Assembly: GCA_910578665.1 (NCBI GenBank)
Contig: CAJTQU010000003.1
Location: 1-64,000, forward strand
DNA length: 64,000 bases
Reading direction: 5' to 3'
Origin: an uncultured Muribaculaceae bacterium
Lineage (GTDB): Bacteria > Bacteroidota > Bacteroidia > Bacteroidales > Muribaculaceae
Each line of letters begins with the position of its first letter. The stretch's first letter is position 1. The notes beneath the pieces were generated by a model. The model ran no database searches and was not told where the DNA came from. It was given only the letters and a program-made list of their open reading frames with translations. The position numbers were made by a program, and so were the translations under genes. This document shows, in pieces, positions 54,983-63,489 of the stretch.

Positions 54983-57331
54983 TTACTTTCTGGAATTCAG
55001 TGTTGTCCGCGACCGGTCTTGAATGCTATTGACACTCTGTCTTCCAAAAGTATATGAAAATGATATGTACGCATTTACACGCTGGCCCAGATACTTCTTG
55101 TCATATCTGTAATCTGGCAGCGAATAATGTCTGTCTGGCCTATAAGCCAATATGTTAAACAAAGATAAAGACACTGTGCCCCCAAATCCGAATGTCTTGC
55201 TGGCTCTTATAATCATCATATTCCTCCACCGGCTATCGCTTGTAAGCAGATTTTCAATAGGAGACGTAATTTCATAATTAAGTGATGCCTTCAAACCATG
55301 TCTGCGCGAAATAATAAAGGAATTACCTAATGACAACGATCCACTCCTGCCGCTATAGCCCACATCCCTGTCATCTATCCATCCGTGTGTACGTTTTAAT
55401 GAGACACCGGCTCCTGCGTATATATGCCAAAATGGCAATAGTTTCTTTTTAAAAGAAATATCCGTGTACAAACACCAGCTATCTCCCACATTGTCAAACG
55501 ATGAGACAAGCATTCCGTCCGGAGTATTCAATGTATAACCGTCTATCCCCTGGTCTTCACGCACATACATGACAGAGAGCGTAAACGAGCTAAGGAAACT
55601 ATAATATAGATTAATCACATGAGAATAAGAGGGCTTCAAGTCTGGATTACCGGTGTAGTAGGCCATATCGGAGGACCATCTCTTAAACGGGATCAGCTGG
55701 TGGTATCGCGGCCTTGATATGTTATATGAATATTCCAGCACTATGCTCTGGTTACTCCTGGGAAGGTTAAAGTTCAAAGACAGGCTTGGAAACAAGTCAG
55801 TATAATTCTGCGAAACCTTCTCGTTCTCATGAGCCTCCATACCCTCCACACGGGTATGCTCAAGTCGCAATGATGCCGATGTGCCTAACCACGGCGTCCA
55901 CATGCGTGAAAACTGAATAAATCCGCTGCCTATAAATTCCTTATAATTAAACTGACTGTCCACACCGCCTAAATCCTGGCTATCGTCAAGCGTGGAACGG
56001 TAGCAGTCCGCTCCGGCCGTAAGTCTCGTCGTGCCGCTGAATACATGATTATAATTTGCCTTCACCATGTATCCTTCGACCAAACCGTGGCTGGACTCAA
56101 ATATCTGAATTCCGTCGACATTATCGACTTTCTCACTAGAAGACCTACCTTTTGAATAGTCTGCCGACAAATCAAGATTGCTACCCTTGCTGTCTGTCGC
56201 CAGATTGTAATAAGCCACTACGCCCCAGTTAGGATACATTGGTGACCGGGCAGTAGCGGTATACAGACTTTCATATTCCCCTTCGTCTGTATCCGTAAGA
56301 GATGAGACACGCGAACGGACATGCGAACGGCCGCCGCCCATATTGAAAGCCGCGCCTATCGTGCTGCGGCTGCTCAGATCGTAACTCAGGTTCACGCTTC
56401 CGGCCAGAGTGTAGGAATGTCTCATCTTTTCATTGTGCTCCATAACCGTTTTGCCCAGATCGACAAACTCATGCAGGGTTCTATATCCTTCCTTAGATGA
56501 GGATATATCGTTATATATAGAAGCCGAAGCCTTAAACTTGTTCTTTGTATACGCCAGCCACACGTTCTCATTTGTGCTCAAACGGTCTGACTCAGAATTG
56601 ACCGAAGCACTGACAGTGCCCACAACACCTTCCGCCGGGTCGTCATATACAATATTTATGATACCGCCGTTATATGACGCCTGCTGTGAAGCATCGGTCG
56701 CAGTCTGCACCTCCACACGCTTGATGTAGCCTGGAGGCAGTGTCTTCAAAAAACCGATAATTGCACTGTTACTCATGTGCGGATCACGACCGTTCAGGTA
56801 AATTTTAGAATCTCCCAGCTTGCCGATAATACGAAATTTGGAACTGTTCACATTGACAAGGGGGACAAATTTCATAAGACCGTATGCATCATCCACATCT
56901 TTTGCCAGATCATTGGGAATAAAAATAAACTTACCGGCGTCACGTTTCACGACAGGGGCCTTGCCGTGCACCGTGACTTCGTCCAGCGAATCGGCTTCAG
57001 GCTCGAGCCTGACCAATACATATCCACTGCCGTCTACAGGTTTCAGGCACTGTTTAAAACCGAACGATTTGACGGAGATGAGAAAATCACGTGACGCAGA
57101 CAGGTCGTCGAAATCAAAACGACCCTGGCTGTCGGTAATAACTGTTGCCACATAAGTCGTGTCAGGAAGTTCCAGCAGCGATACCAGAGTCTCCGGGACA
57201 GGCACGGAATCGGCATCTACCACATGTCCGTACAAGTGTTCCCGGGCGGCGTGCGCTTTGGTGGCGGAGAACACCGCCACCAAAGCCACTATCACTGCAA
57301 GACAGCTATATTTTTTACTATTATATCTCAT
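54983..57331 (-). CDS. TonB-dependent receptor-like outer-membrane protein of the peptide operon
   Basis: A 782-residue outer-membrane protein with a signal peptide (about 1-29). Residues about 33-110 are a carboxypeptidase-regulatory-like Ig domain (LYGHVVDADSVPVPETLVSLLE, GRFDFDDL). Residues about 118-225 are a plug-like domain (DEVTVHGKAPVVKRDAG, GLMKFVPLVNVNSSKFRIIG, INIVYDDPAEG). The rest is a beta-barrel ending in AYISFSYTFGRQ with a 16-residue polar tail. This is the layout of the PF14905-type outer-membrane barrels of Bacteroidota, related to TonB receptors but without a SusD partner. It lies 7 nt after the maturase gene. It could move the finished peptide across the outer membrane, take it back up, or confer self-protection; the sequence does not say which. 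Confidence 0.85.
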   Translation of the reverse strand: MRYNSKKYSCLAVIVALVAVFSATKAHAAREHLYGHVVDADSVPVPETLVSLLELPDTTYVATVITDSQGRFDFDDLSASRDFLISVKSFGFKQCLKPVDGSGYVLVRLEPEADSLDEVTVHGKAPVVKRDAGKFIFIPNDLAKDVDDAYGLMKFVPLVNVNSSKFRIIGKLGDSKIYLNGRDPHMSNSAIIGFLKTLPPGYIKRVEVQTATDASQQASYNGGIINIVYDDPAEGVVGTVSASVNSESDRLSTNENVWLAYTKNKFKASASIYNDISSSKEGYRTLHEFVDLGKTVMEHNEKMRHSYTLAGSVNLSYDLSSRSTIGAAFNMGGGRSHVRSRVSSLTDTDEGEYESLYTATARSPMYPNWGVVAYYNLATDSKGSNLDLSADYSKGRSSSEKVDNVDGIQIFESSHGLVEGYMVKANYNHVFSGTTRLTAGADCYRSTLDDSQDLGGVDSQFNYKEFIGSGFIQFSRMWTPWLGTSASLRLEHTRVEGMEAHENEKVSQNYTDLFPSLSLNFNLPRSNQSIVLEYSYNISRPRYHQLIPFKRWSSDMAYYTGNPDLKPSYSHVINLYYSFLSSFTLSVMYVREDQGIDGYTLNTPDGMLVSSFDNVGDSWCLYTDISFKKKLLPFWHIYAGAGVSLKRTHGWIDDRDVGYSGRSGSLSLGNSFIISRRHGLKASLNYEITSPIENLLTSDSRWRNMMIIRASKTFGFGGTVSLSLFNILAYRPDRHYSLPDYRYDKKYLGQRVNAYISFSYTFGRQSVNSIQDRSRTTLNSRK

Positions 57332-57338
57332 ATCGGTT

Positions 57339-58625
57339 CTATTTAAGGAATAAATATTCGAATCTATCGGCTACTATAGCATCTATATCGTCTGATGTAT
57401 ATCCGTATATACATTCGTCATCTGTATGCTCTACGGCCTGCTGGCAACAACCGCCGGCACACAGCGGCGCTATGCGGCACGTGTGGCACACCGTTTTGGA
57501 AAATTTTGCAGCCAGACGCTTTTCCAGCGCATTGTCATAATATTCTATACGGCCGTCAGAATGCAAGACGCCTGCCCGGTTATCCTCGTTAAAGTCACGC
57601 GCCGTGCAGCGGTACACATAGCCGTCATAATTCACCAACACATAATTACGTTTGTCACCGTAACATGAATTGCGCACCAGATCTCTGATATAATGCGAGG
57701 TGCATCTGATACCCGACTTGTCTATATCACGACAAAAATCCAAAACCATTTTTCTGAGATCCTCGCCAGCAGACGAATCGGCATCTTGCCAGACCTGCTG
57801 CAAATCTACCGAGATAAACGTGCGTACATGCTCAGGGATCACGGCAAGGTCATCGGCAATATCCTTGATGCTGCCGATATTTTCTTTTGTATAATTGACA
57901 CGCACCAGCACCTGGTTCTCACGATCTGCAAGAGCTTTGATATTTTTCAAAATAACATCGTAGCTTCCGCTTCCGTCGGCCTTTTTCCTCACTTTGTCAT
58001 GAAACGGCCTGTGTCCGTCCAACGTTATTTGAAACGAGCTTTTGTATTCGTTAAAGAATTCCAGCATCGCGTCATTCAAAAGATAACCGTTAGACGTAAA
58101 GTGGATATGCATGTCGATCTGTTTCCTTTGGCATATTTCACGAATAGAGACTATCAGAGGCCTCGCTATCTTATGAAACCCTATCAAAGGCTCGCCTCCG
58201 AAAAAGGACAGATTAAAACGCTTCAGACCGGGATAATCACTTACAATATTTTCTACTAGTCTCACAACCGAGTCTTTGGTCGAGGAAGACATGAGAGAGC
58301 CGCTCTTGTGATTTTCATAGCAATACCAACATTTGAAATTGCAGTCTAAAGTCGGGTTGATATGTAAATGAAACACTGAATCATCATAATCATTCTTCTC
58401 TATCAAGTCGCGGACCAATGATACTTCATCCACAGAATCGTCTATGACAGCCCCTATCTGCTTTAAGCCGGATAACATTTTCTCATCTTTAATTTCCGTC
58501 ACAAGATCTGAATGCGAACTGACAGACACACCGTTAAGTGCTAAAAAACGCCCGCTTAAAGCATTAAACATTAGGGAAACATTGTCCCCTAAATCAAGCA
58601 CCGTATTGTAATGACTTGTTTTCAT
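57339..58625 (-). CDS. Radical SAM/SPASM peptide maturase
   Basis: A 428-residue enzyme that should modify the cysteine-rich peptide encoded downstream. The N-terminal 75 residues resemble the small winged-helix recognition domain seen in such maturases. The radical SAM cluster motif is CNFKCWYC (Cys95, 99, 102), followed by FFGGEPL (the GGEP SAM-binding element) and FTSNG. The C-terminal SPASM domain has Cys321, Cys340, then Cys380, 383, 389, 393, 394 and 405 (CHTCRIAPLCAGGCC), suitable for two auxiliary 4Fe-4S clusters. Relatives install thioether or carbon-carbon cross-links in peptides, or oxidise sulfatases. The gene neighbours strongly favour a peptide substrate. It is first in the operon behind the 58681-58712 promoter. 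Confidence 0.93.
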   Translation of the reverse strand: MKTSHYNTVLDLGDNVSLMFNALSGRFLALNGVSVSSHSDLVTEIKDEKMLSGLKQIGAVIDDSVDEVSLVRDLIEKNDYDDSVFHLHINPTLDCNFKCWYCYENHKSGSLMSSSTKDSVVRLVENIVSDYPGLKRFNLSFFGGEPLIGFHKIARPLIVSIREICQRKQIDMHIHFTSNGYLLNDAMLEFFNEYKSSFQITLDGHRPFHDKVRKKADGSGSYDVILKNIKALADRENQVLVRVNYTKENIGSIKDIADDLAVIPEHVRTFISVDLQQVWQDADSSAGEDLRKMVLDFCRDIDKSGIRCTSHYIRDLVRNSCYGDKRNYVLVNYDGYVYRCTARDFNEDNRAGVLHSDGRIEYYDNALEKRLAAKFSKTVCHTCRIAPLCAGGCCQQAVEHTDDECIYGYTSDDIDAIVADRFEYLFLK

Positions 58626-58680
58626 GGTCGTTAGGTTAGAAAGTTACAATTTTAAATTTTAACACGCCAGTTACGACGCA

Positions 58681-58712
58681 CAAATATAAACATATTTTTG
58701 TGATTATCCAAA
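58681..58712 (-). promoter_or_regulatory. Bacteroidota promoter of the RiPP-like operon
   Basis: On the minus strand: TTTG (58712-58709), exactly 20 nt, then TATATTTG (58688-58681), about 55 nt before the maturase ATG. One of the best consensus matches in the window. No operator repeat was noticed, so it may be constitutive or respond to an unseen regulator. Confidence 0.7.
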
Positions 58713-58743
58713 AAAATATCAACATTCATTATTTTTTTAACAT

Positions 58744-58789
58744 AATAAGGCCTCAATACCGGGTTTATATCCGGCATTGAGGCCTTATT
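58744..58789 (-). terminator. Long hairpin after the aminotransferase gene
   Basis: A 14-bp perfect stem (744-757 with 776-789 in the 58-kb block) with an inner CCGG/CCGG pairing. It lies between the aminotransferase stop and the RiPP operon promoter, so it should insulate the two minus-strand units. The T tract after it is short (TTATT). Confidence 0.6.
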
Positions 58790-58823
58790 CCGCAGAGGCT
58801 GCAGCCTGCTATTTCGTCAGTGA

Positions 58824-60026
58824 TTATTGTTTCTTAGTGCCGGGATATGCCTCTAGAGCCTTACGCAGCACCACCATGGCGCGCTCCAGATCTTCCTGCT
58901 TCAGCACATATGCCACACGCACCTCGTCGCGGCCGAGACCCGGCTGGGAATAAAAACCGGCAGCCGGCGCCATGAATATAGTGGCACCCTCGTAGCTGAA
59001 ATCACTCAGACACCAGCGACAGAAGTCTTCCGCATTCTCCACCGGCAGCCGCGCCACTGTGTAGAACGCGCCGGTGGGCATGGGGGAATACACACCGGGG
59101 ATGGAATTTAGACGCTCGAGCAGAAAGTCGCGGCGTCGGCGGTATTCTTCAAATGCCTGTTGCAGATACAGCTCGGGGGTGTCGATAGATGCTTCTGCCA
59201 CGATCTGCCCGAGCAACGGGGGCGAGAGACGCGCCTGGCAGAACTTCATCACGGTGTCGTGCAGCTTTTTGTCACGCGTCACGAGGGCGCCGATACGGAT
59301 ACCGCACTCGTTATAACGCTTTGAGACAGAGTCGATCACTACCACGTTGTCTTCTATGCCGTCAAGCTGCAAGGCGGAAATCACCGGCTTGTCCGTGTAG
59401 CAGAACTCGCGGTACACTTCGTCGGAAAACAGATAGAGGTCATGTTTCTTGCACAAACCGCGTATCTGGTTCAGCTCCTCGACAGAATACACATATCCCG
59501 TGGGGTTGTTAGGATTGCATATAAGTATGGCCTTGGTACGCGGCGTTATGCGGCTTTCAAACTCTTCAATGGAGGGCAGCGCGAACCCCGATTCAATAGA
59601 AGAGGGTATGCCCACTATGCTGGCACCGGCTATTTTTGAGAAGGCCACATAGTTGGCGTATGCCGGTTCGGGCAGTATCACCTCGTCACCAGGATTAAGC
59701 GCGGCCAGGAATGCGAACAACACCGCCTCGGAACCGCCCGAGGTTATGATGATCTGCCCGGGATCCACGTTTATGTCGTAGCGCGAATAGTATTCTGCCA
59801 TTTTCCGCCGAAGCTGCGGCAGACCGTCAGAAGGGGAATATTCCAGCACTTTGCGGTTGATGTTGAACAATGCGGCAAACGCCTCGGGGGGTGTGGGCAA
59901 ATCAGGCTGGCCTATGTTCAGGGAGAGTATCTTGATCCCCTTTGCCTCGGCCTCCACGGCCAGAGGGCCCAGTTTTCTGATCGGCGAGGCAGGCATGTCC
60001 AGGCCTCTTTGTGAGATTGATGGCAT
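58824..60026 (-). CDS. PLP-dependent aminotransferase, class I (aspartate aminotransferase-like)
   Basis: A 400-residue fold-type I enzyme that moves amino groups between amino acids and 2-oxo acids using pyridoxal phosphate. Visible features: ILSLNIGQPDLPTPPEAF (N-terminal substrate arm), ICNPNNPTGYVYS (Asn of the PLP ring contact), FSDEVYREF (Asp and Tyr contacts), and VIDSVSKRYNECGIRIGAL with the PLP-binding Lys236. It probably works on aspartate or aromatic substrates; exact specificity cannot be told. It has its own promoter (60136-60166) divergent from the thiamin operon. Confidence 0.92.
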   Translation of the reverse strand: MPSISQRGLDMPASPIRKLGPLAVEAEAKGIKILSLNIGQPDLPTPPEAFAALFNINRKVLEYSPSDGLPQLRRKMAEYYSRYDINVDPGQIIITSGGSEAVLFAFLAALNPGDEVILPEPAYANYVAFSKIAGASIVGIPSSIESGFALPSIEEFESRITPRTKAILICNPNNPTGYVYSVEELNQIRGLCKKHDLYLFSDEVYREFCYTDKPVISALQLDGIEDNVVVIDSVSKRYNECGIRIGALVTRDKKLHDTVMKFCQARLSPPLLGQIVAEASIDTPELYLQQAFEEYRRRRDFLLERLNSIPGVYSPMPTGAFYTVARLPVENAEDFCRWCLSDFSYEGATIFMAPAAGFYSQPGLGRDEVRVAYVLKQEDLERAMVVLRKALEAYPGTKKQ

Positions 60027-60135
60027 AATGATGTAGGTTTTTAAGTTATTCGTTACGGAGAGAGGAAGAGAAGCACGAAGCGACCAGGATTATGTTTGAA
60101 TTTTACATATTCGAGGACTGGCAACCTTCCGGATG

Positions 60136-60166
60136 CAAATTTACAATTCTTTTTTTATTTCCCAAA
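60136..60166 (-). promoter_or_regulatory. Bacteroidota promoter for the aminotransferase gene
   Basis: On the minus strand: TTTG (60166-60163), 19 nt, then TAAATTTG (60143-60136), 110 nt before the start codon. Good consensus and spacing. Confidence 0.6.
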
Positions 60167-60216
60167 TCAAAACACCCATATTTTTTAGCGCAACCGAGAA
60201 ATACCTTCGCGGCAGG

Positions 60217-60248
60217 GTTGTACGTTTAAAAATTTATTGTTACTTTTG
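60217..60248 (+). promoter_or_regulatory. Bacteroidota promoter of the thiamin operon
   Basis: GTTG (60217-60220), exactly 20 nt, then TACTTTTG (60241-60248). Transcription would begin just before the TPP riboswitch, so the aptamer lies at the very 5' end of the mRNA. Confidence 0.65.
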
Positions 60249-60256
60249 CTGCCGTA

Positions 60257-60345
60257 ATGCAGGGGTGCCCGGCCTGGAGGCCGGTGCTGAGATGATACCC
60301 TTAACACCTGACACGGATAATGCCGACACAGGGAGCTGTAGATTT
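60257..60345 (+). promoter_or_regulatory. TPP (THI-element) riboswitch
   Basis: The region contains the THI-box landmarks in order: GGGGTGCCC, a short GGCC hairpin, the pyrimidine-binding CTGAGATGATACCC (CTGAGA is the hallmark), then ACCTGACACGGATAATGCCG with the pyrophosphate-binding loop, and a closing GGGAGC. It binds thiamin diphosphate and turns expression down when the vitamin is plentiful. Downstream (about 60390-60418) a GTGTcaaaACAC hairpin within a larger GGC/GCC pairing could be part of the expression platform. No T-tract terminator is obvious, so control may act on translation or otherwise. Confidence 0.92.
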
Positions 60346-60436
60346 TCCAGGATTCTTCATATGCTTCCCATGCGCGGCCTGCGTGTCAAAACACGTGTGC
60401 CGCTATCGTCATATCCCCTCGGTAAAAACATTGCGT

Positions 60437-61267
60437 ATGGACAAACTACATTACCCGGTCGTACTGTCTATAGCCGGTTCCGACCCCTCAGGGGGCGCCG
60501 GCATACAGGCCGACATCAAAACCTGCGCGGCTTTGGGCGTGTATGCCATGACGGCCCTCACGGCCCTCACGGCACAGAACACTCTGGGAGTGCGGTCCGT
60601 CATGCCGGCCGGCCCGGCAATGCTGAGGGCGCAGCTCGAAGCCGTGCTGGATGATATTACTCCTGACGCGGTCAAGATAGGCATGGTTCCAGATGCAGCC
60701 AGTGCGAAAGTGATAGCCGGCTGCATCGAGACATACAGACTGGGAAACATCGTGTTAGACCCGGTGATGGCTGCCACTTCGGGCCACTCTCTTGCCGGCA
60801 TCGATGTGCTGGACGCTATGTGGGACAGCCTCTTTCCGCTGGCAGACATCATCACGCCCAACCTGCCTGAAGCATCGGCCATAGCGGGCCGCGCGATAAG
60901 CAGGGCAACCACTGCCGACGCTCTCTGCCTGCTCGAAATGACAGGTGCCGGAGGAGTGCTGCTCAAGGGGGGCCATGACACATCGTCAGACACATTGACA
61001 GACGTAATCGCCATACGCACCGGCGGCACGGCTTATACGGCCGAAAAAAGGCACCGACGCATAGAATCGCCAAATACCCACGGCACAGGCTGCTCGCTAT
61101 CGTCAGCCGTGGCGGCGATGCTGGCTCTGGGGCTTGCGCCGGCCGAGGCGGCGTCCAGGGCTGTAGAAGCACTGGCAGAAGCTGTCGAGGCAGGGGCCGG
61201 ATACGGCATAGGGCACGGCCACGGGGCTGTCAATCACTTTGCAATAGAAAAATTCAGGATAATTTAA
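60437..61267 (+). CDS. thiD: Hydroxymethylpyrimidine/phosphomethylpyrimidine kinase
   Basis: ThiD phosphorylates hydroxymethylpyrimidine twice to give the diphosphate used in thiamin synthesis. The ATG at 60437 (MDKLHYPVVLSIAGSDPSGGAGIQADIKT) gives 276 residues and starts the classical SIAGSDSSGGAGIQAD block; the frame extends upstream through the riboswitch without merit. DAVKIGMVPDA, LDPVMAATSGH, ITPNLPEASAI and the ribokinase-type anion hole HGTGCSLSSAVAA (with catalytic Asp position replaced by the local S-L context, as usual for ThiD the G-T-G-C is decisive) follow. It leads the riboswitch-controlled operon. Confidence 0.94.
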   Translation: MDKLHYPVVLSIAGSDPSGGAGIQADIKTCAALGVYAMTALTALTAQNTLGVRSVMPAGPAMLRAQLEAVLDDITPDAVKIGMVPDAASAKVIAGCIETYRLGNIVLDPVMAATSGHSLAGIDVLDAMWDSLFPLADIITPNLPEASAIAGRAISRATTADALCLLEMTGAGGVLLKGGHDTSSDTLTDVIAIRTGGTAYTAEKRHRRIESPNTHGTGCSLSSAVAAMLALGLAPAEAASRAVEALAEAVEAGAGYGIGHGHGAVNHFAIEKFRII

Positions 61268-61276
61268 ACTACTCTC

Positions 61277-61480
61277 ATGGAGATAACGATAAACAGCCGT
61301 CCCAGGCAAATCGACGCATGCCTCACGCTGTCAGATGTGATGCGCGACGAGGGACTGTACGACAAGGGGGGCGTGGCCGTGGCCGTCAACGGCCGCGTTG
61401 TGAGACGCGCCCAGTGGAATACGTGCATGCTGGCCGACGGTGCCGACATAATCATAATAAACGCTGCTTATGGAGGCTGA
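61277..61480 (+). CDS. thiS: Sulfur carrier protein ThiS
   Basis: A 67-residue ubiquitin-like protein that delivers sulfur as a C-terminal thiocarboxylate to thiazole synthase ThiG. It has the beta-grasp pattern (MEITINSRPRQIDACLTLSD, GGVAVAVNGRVV) and ends in IIINAAYGG, with the required Gly-Gly tail. The stop overlaps the start of the next gene by 11 nt, so translation is coupled. It lies 10 nt after thiD, unusually placed ahead of the thiE-like gene rather than directly beside thiG. Confidence 0.95.
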   Translation: MEITINSRPRQIDACLTLSDVMRDEGLYDKGGVAVAVNGRVVRRAQWNTCMLADGADIIIINAAYGG

Positions 61481-62723
61481 CCGCGACTGGCTGACAGTGG
61501 CGGTCACCGCTCCCGACCACGTGGACGGCGAGGCATGGCGCATCCTGCGCCTGCTCACCTCCGGTGCCGCCGACATAGTGCATGTGCGGAAACCCGGCTG
61601 GGACAGGCAGCGGCTGCGCGACCTGCTGCTGGATATACACGAAGACCTGCATCCGCGGCTGCGCCTGCACGACCACTTCGAGCTGCTGGACACTTTTCCG
61701 CGCATAGGCGGAGTGCACCTCAACAGCCGCAACCCCCGGGCACCGTCCGGCGCGCGCTGTGTGTCGAAAAGCTGCCACTCTCCCGAAGAACTTGACAAGG
61801 ACGACGGTTGCGACTATCTGTTCCTCTCGCCGGTGTTCGACTCCATAAGCAAGCAGGGATACACCTCGGCTTTCGACCTAGGCACCCTCCGGCCGCATCT
61901 GGCACGCCGCAGGGTCATAGCGCTGGGAGGAGTTACTCCGGCACACTTTCCGGCACTGCGTAAAGCAGGGTTTGCCGGAGGAGCGCTGCTGGGCTATATC
62001 TGGCAGACGGAGGATGAAGCCGGAACACGCGAACATATACTGGCCTCGCGAACACGCATGATGCGCGGATTCGCCCTCCAGTTCGTGACCGACGCCCCCG
62101 ACGCCGCGACCACGGTCCGGCAGGTCTATGACGCCGTGGCCGGAGGATGCCGCTGGGTACAGATACGCATGAAAGACGCGCCGGATTCCGAGACGGCTCG
62201 CGCCGTGGAATCCGTGGCAGGGCTCTGCGCGGCCACGGGCACCGTGCTTTTGGTGGACGACAGGGTACATACGGCTGCGGCGTCCGGCGCCTCGGGTGTG
62301 CATCTGGGCAAAGACGACATGGCGCCGTCCGAAGCCAGAAAAATCCTAGGCCCAGGAGCCATAATCGGCTGCACGGCAAATTCATACGAGGATATCGAGC
62401 GTATAGCGCTCGACGGTGCCGCCGATTACATAGGCCTGGGCCCGTTCCGTTTTACAACCACCAAGAAGAAACTGGCGCCGGTACTCGGACTGGAAGGCTA
62501 CAGCGACATAACGGCGCGCATGCGCCGCGCCGGCATATCGCTGCCCGTGGTGGCCATAGGAGGCATAACGACAGCCGATACCGCCCCCCTGTTCGACACC
62601 GGCATAGACGGTGTGGCCGTGAGCGGAGCCATAGGCCGCGCCCCAGACAGGGAACAGGCAGCACGCACATTTGTAAATGAAATAAAACACTATAACGATG
62701 GAAGATATTCTGAAAATAGGTGA
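61470..62723 (+). CDS. thiE: Fused TenI-like and ThiE (thiamine phosphate synthase) protein
   Basis: A 417-residue protein made of two TIM-barrel domains of the same superfamily. The N-terminal half (about 1-198) resembles Ten[71 protein letters not shown]. Its homologues act as thiazole tautomerases (B. subtilis TenI). The C-terminal half (about 200-417) is a ThiE with [56 protein letters not shown] and GVAVSGAI, which joins the pyrimidine diphosphate and thiazole phosphate into thiamin monophosphate. A Met-Met near residue 199-200 marks the joint. Length is twice that of ThiE (about 210). It may channel the thiazole product. Start overlaps thiS; the end overlaps thiG by 26 nt. Confidence 0.88.
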   Translation: MEADRDWLTVAVTAPDHVDGEAWRILRLLTSGAADIVHVRKPGWDRQRLRDLLLDIHEDLHPRLRLHDHFELLDTFPRIGGVHLNSRNPRAPSGARCVSKSCHSPEELDKDDGCDYLFLSPVFDSISKQGYTSAFDLGTLRPHLARRRVIALGGVTPAHFPALRKAGFAGGALLGYIWQTEDEAGTREHILASRTRMMRGFALQFVTDAPDAATTVRQVYDAVAGGCRWVQIRMKDAPDSETARAVESVAGLCAATGTVLLVDDRVHTAAASGASGVHLGKDDMAPSEARKILGPGAIIGCTANSYEDIERIALDGAADYIGLGPFRFTTTKKKLAPVLGLEGYSDITARMRRAGISLPVVAIGGITTADTAPLFDTGIDGVAVSGAIGRAPDREQAARTFVNEIKHYNDGRYSENR

Positions 62724-63474
62724 TCGTGTGTTTTCCTCGCGCCTGTTTGTCGGCACTGGCAAATTCTCGTCGCCCGATGTGATGCAGCAGGCCGTGCTGG
62801 CCTCGCAAAGCCAGATGATAACGGTGGCCATGAAGCGCGTCAACATGCTTAACGAGGCAACTGACGACATGCTCACCCACATCAACCGCGAACATGTGCA
62901 GCTGCTGCCCAACACGAGCGGCGTGCGCGATGCCGCAGAAGCCGTGCTGGCAGCACAGATGAGCCGAGAAATCTTCGGCACGCCGTTTATAAAGCTTGAG
63001 ATTCACCCCGACCCCCGGTATCTGCTCCCGGATCCGGTGGAGACGCTGCTAGCCACGGAAAAACTGGCGGCCGACGGATTTGTGGTGCTGCCTTACGTCC
63101 AGGCCGACCCCGTGCTGTGCAAACGCCTCGAAGAGGCCGGTGCCGCCGCCGTAATGCCGCTGGGAGCACCCATAGGCACCAACAAGGGACTGCGCACGCT
63201 CGACTTCCTGCAGATCATCATCGAGCAGAGTAACGTGCCCGTTGTGGTAGACGCCGGTATCGGCGCCCCCTCCCACGCTGCCCACGCCATGGAGATAGGG
63301 GCCGACGCCGTATTGGTAAACACGGCGATAGCTGTGGCCGGCGATCCTGTAGAGATGGCCCGTGCCTTTGACTCGGCTGTAAAGGCAGGCCGGCAAGCTT
63401 TCCGCGCCGGACTGGGTGCCGTGGGCAACTATGCGGCAGCCTCGTCTCCCCTCACTTCATTTCTTAACTCATAA
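62698..63474 (+). CDS. thiG: Thiazole synthase
   Basis: ThiG builds the thiazole ring of thiamin from deoxyxylulose phosphate, dehydroglycine and ThiS-thiocarboxylate sulfur. The 258-residue TIM barrel begins [23 protein letters not shown], matches the family start, and has the [17 protein letters not shown] stretch, in which the lysine forms the imine with the sugar, as well as [30 protein letters not shown]. It overlaps the fusion gene by 26 nt (translational coupling) and precedes thiC by 15 nt. Size is normal. Confidence 0.96.
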   Translation: MEDILKIGDRVFSSRLFVGTGKFSSPDVMQQAVLASQSQMITVAMKRVNMLNEATDDMLTHINREHVQLLPNTSGVRDAAEAVLAAQMSREIFGTPFIKLEIHPDPRYLLPDPVETLLATEKLAADGFVVLPYVQADPVLCKRLEEAGAAAVMPLGAPIGTNKGLRTLDFLQIIIEQSNVPVVVDAGIGAPSHAAHAMEIGADAVLVNTAIAVAGDPVEMARAFDSAVKAGRQAFRAGLGAVGNYAAASSPLTSFLNS

Positions 63475-63489
63475 AAACACCAACCAGCA

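Noticed and set aside
58626..58740. Additional small peptide gene upstream of the maturase
   Set aside because: No ATG-started frame with a Gly-Gly site was found in this AT-rich promoter region.
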